Below, piece by piece: positions 62,555 to 64,000 of a DNA stretch of 64,000 nt. Origin of the DNA: Roseovarius aestuarii (lineage in GTDB: Bacteria > Pseudomonadota > Alphaproteobacteria > Rhodobacterales > Rhodobacteraceae). The notes beneath the pieces were generated by a model. It saw nothing but the letters and a program-made list of their open reading frames with translations, made no database searches and was not told where the DNA came from. The translations under genes were made by a program, and so were the position numbers. Within the stretch, counting starts at the first letter, position 1. Each line of letters begins with the position of its first letter. The DNA lies in contig NZ_JAIMIB010000005.1 in assembly GCF_019966515.1 (NCBI RefSeq), forward strand, positions 62,001 through 126,000, written 5' to 3'.

Positions 62555-64000
62555 ATGATGAGGTATCGCGCCGATATTGACGGGCTTCGCGCGGTGGCTG
62601 TTCTGCCGGTTGTCGCTTTTCACACCAATCTCGGGTTGAGCGGTGGTTTTGTCGGCGTCGACATATTCTTCGTTATTTCCGGTTTTCTGATCACCTCGAT
62701 CATCTTTGCCGACGCAAAAACCGATAACTTCTCGATCATAGAGTTTTATGAGCGGCGCGTGCGACGGATCATTCCTGCCCTCTTCGCCGTAATCTTAGCA
62801 ACCGGGGTTTTTGCCTATGCTCTGATGATCCCAAGCCATCTCTATGACTTCGCGCATAGCGCCGTCGCCTCGACCCTGTTCCTTGCCAATGTCTGGCAAT
62901 ATTTATCGCAGGGCTATTTCACCGAAGCGGCCGAACTAAAACCACTGCTTCACACCTGGTCATTAGGCATAGAAGAGCAATTCTATATTTTCTTCCCACC
63001 GCTCTTTGTCTTGCTTGTCCGTCGCACCGGTGCTGCGGTAACGGCGGCATGCATCGCGTCGCTGGGCCTGATCTCTCTGGCACTCTCGGTCTGGGCGCTT
63101 GACAATGATCCAGATGCCGCCTTCTACCTGCCGCAATACCGGATCTGGGAACTGGCGCTTGGCGCAACTCTCGCGATCGCAATATCCGAGGGCTGGCTGG
63201 ATCGCCTGTTGCGCGCGCCCCTTGCAATGGCTTCCCTTGCATATGTCGGCCTTGCGCTGATCATCTGGCCGGTTGTCAGCTATGATGCGGAAACCGCTTT
63301 CCCCGGAATCGCCGCCCTGCCACCTTGTCTGGGCGCGGCGGCCCTTATTGCCAGTGGCAGCTATATCCGGACACCCGTTGCGCGTCTTCTCAGACTTGCG
63401 CCCTTTGTCTTTATCGGCAAGATTTCCTATTCACTCTACCTGTGGCATTGGCCGGTTATTTCGCTGTATTTCTACGTTAATGTCGATGACCTCACCCTGG
63501 GGCAAAGTCTTGTCTGCATTGTCTTGTCATTCGTGCTTGCCATCGCTTCTTGGCGCTATATCGAGCGTCCCTTCCGGCAGAGAACCCAGATTTCACGCGG
63601 CAAAATCTTTGTGGGATTTGTTGCCAGTACCGCACTGATCATCGGGGCGGCAAACATCGTGACGAAATTTAATGGATTTCCCGACAGGATGCCTGAAGAT
63701 GTCGCATCCGTCCTAGCGCCTGATGGTCTGCTGCATGACCGTCGCGATTGCCACCGGGTCGACCCTCTGCGCGCCCGGAACGGCGACGTTTGCATCCGCG
63801 GCGATCTGTCAGCGCCGCCCAGCATCATGCTGGCCGGTGACAGCCACGCCGACGCCATCAGCCCGGCGTTTTTCGAAGCTGCCGGCCGAGCCGGTCTTTC
63901 GGGCTATCACTACACCGCGCCAGGGTTTCTACCGCTTGTCGGTGTCACTCGGCCCGGCAAACCCGACTGGCTTGCCCAAACCGACGCAATGATCGCGTTT
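62555..64000 (+). CDS. OafA/YrhL-type membrane acyltransferase with SGNH domain, partial
   Basis: At least 482 residues, cut by the right edge. Starts MMRYRADIDGLRAVAVLPVVAFH, the acyltransferase-3 signature with catalytic His, and GGFVGVDIFFVISGFLI; about 10 hydrophobic segments follow. The C-terminal soluble part begins an SGNH domain (AGDSHADAISPAFF at about 426). Such proteins O-acetylate surface polysaccharide or lipid-linked sugars. AAGGA lies 14 bases upstream, a weak site. Confidence 0.88.
   Translation, partial: MMRYRADIDGLRAVAVLPVVAFHTNLGLSGGFVGVDIFFVISGFLITSIIFADAKTDNFSIIEFYERRVRRIIPALFAVILATGVFAYALMIPSHLYDFAHSAVASTLFLANVWQYLSQGYFTEAAELKPLLHTWSLGIEEQFYIFFPPLFVLLVRRTGAAVTAACIASLGLISLALSVWALDNDPDAAFYLPQYRIWELALGATLAIAISEGWLDRLLRAPLAMASLAYVGLALIIWPVVSYDAETAFPGIAALPPCLGAAALIASGSYIRTPVARLLRLAPFVFIGKISYSLYLWHWPVISLYFYVNVDDLTLGQSLVCIVLSFVLAIASWRYIERPFRQRTQISRGKIFVGFVASTALIIGAANIVTKFNGFPDRMPEDVASVLAPDGLLHDRRDCHRVDPLRARNGDVCIRGDLSAPPSIMLAGDSHADAISPAFFEAAGRAGLSGYHYTAPGFLPLVGVTRPGKPDWLAQTDAMIAF

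Overview
The window looks like a chromosomal segment of a marine-type alphaproteobacterium of the Rhodobacteraceae (Roseobacter group). The basis is the protein families and their neighbourhoods: a Mur/Fur regulator without zinc cysteines, a glxBCD-glnT block, glnE followed by a small conserved gene, a zwf-pgl-pgi operon, an exact FNR-type box, and high GC with proteobacterial codon use. No rRNA, tRNA, CRISPR array or intact insertion sequence was seen. Both edges cut genes: a glutamine synthetase-like gene on the left and an acyltransferase on the right.

Region 1 (1-5.1 kb, minus strand) is a nitrogen block. It holds an XRE-cupin regulator, a class II glutamine amidotransferase (GlxB), a GXGXG-domain protein (GlxC), an FMN glutamate-synthase-like protein (GlxD) and a type III glutamine synthetase-like protein. 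Region 2 (5.1-12.5 kb, minus strand) is a tight run of eight catabolic genes: flavin reductase, aldehyde dehydrogenase, luciferase-like monooxygenase, DUF1185 protein, alpha/beta hydrolase, Xsc/acetolactate-synthase-like ThDP enzyme, TauD-type dioxygenase and a cysteine-free carboxymuconolactone decarboxylase-fold protein. A LysR regulator diverges from it. Region 3 (13.9-18.7 kb, plus strand) is a betaine-class ABC importer, with an unusually long permease, followed by an agmatinase-family ureohydrolase. Regions 2 and 3 together look like an uptake and degradation island for a small quaternary, guanidino or sulfonated nitrogen compound. The substrate is not known from sequence.

Region 4 (18.7-37.6 kb) is mostly housekeeping: ndk, an ABC-F ATPase, an OmpH/Skp chaperone, a phosphodiesterase, MarC, an aspartic protease, aspartate aminotransferase, sdhE, a P-loop kinase in a locally AT-richer patch, a D-cysteine desulfhydrase-like enzyme, a nucleoside hydrolase-GNAT-selO operon, an EEP hydrolase, a CPA1 antiporter, a DUF533 protein and a DEAD-box helicase. 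It opens with an AT-rich gap full of palindromes that carries a 44-codon small ORF.

Region 5 (37.9-49 kb) holds mur, a 410-residue protein whose N-terminus resembles cargo of extracellular contractile injection systems, a DMT exporter, eno, an FNR-box-driven 53-residue lipoprotein, a glycine-zipper lipoprotein, a FAD oxidoreductase, a fasciclin protein and the pgi-pgl-zwf operon. Region 6 (49-64 kb) holds a radical SAM protein, a winged-helix/TPR regulator divergent from a secreted SRPBCC protein, an M48 protease, a membrane-fused spermidine-synthase-like protein, a PIN-rlmI pair, an Eda-like protein that has lost its Schiff-base lysine, glnE and an OafA-type acyltransferase.

The points most worth following are the region 2/3 catabolic island, the eCIS-cargo-like protein, the Eda pseudoenzyme and the FNR-controlled small lipoprotein.
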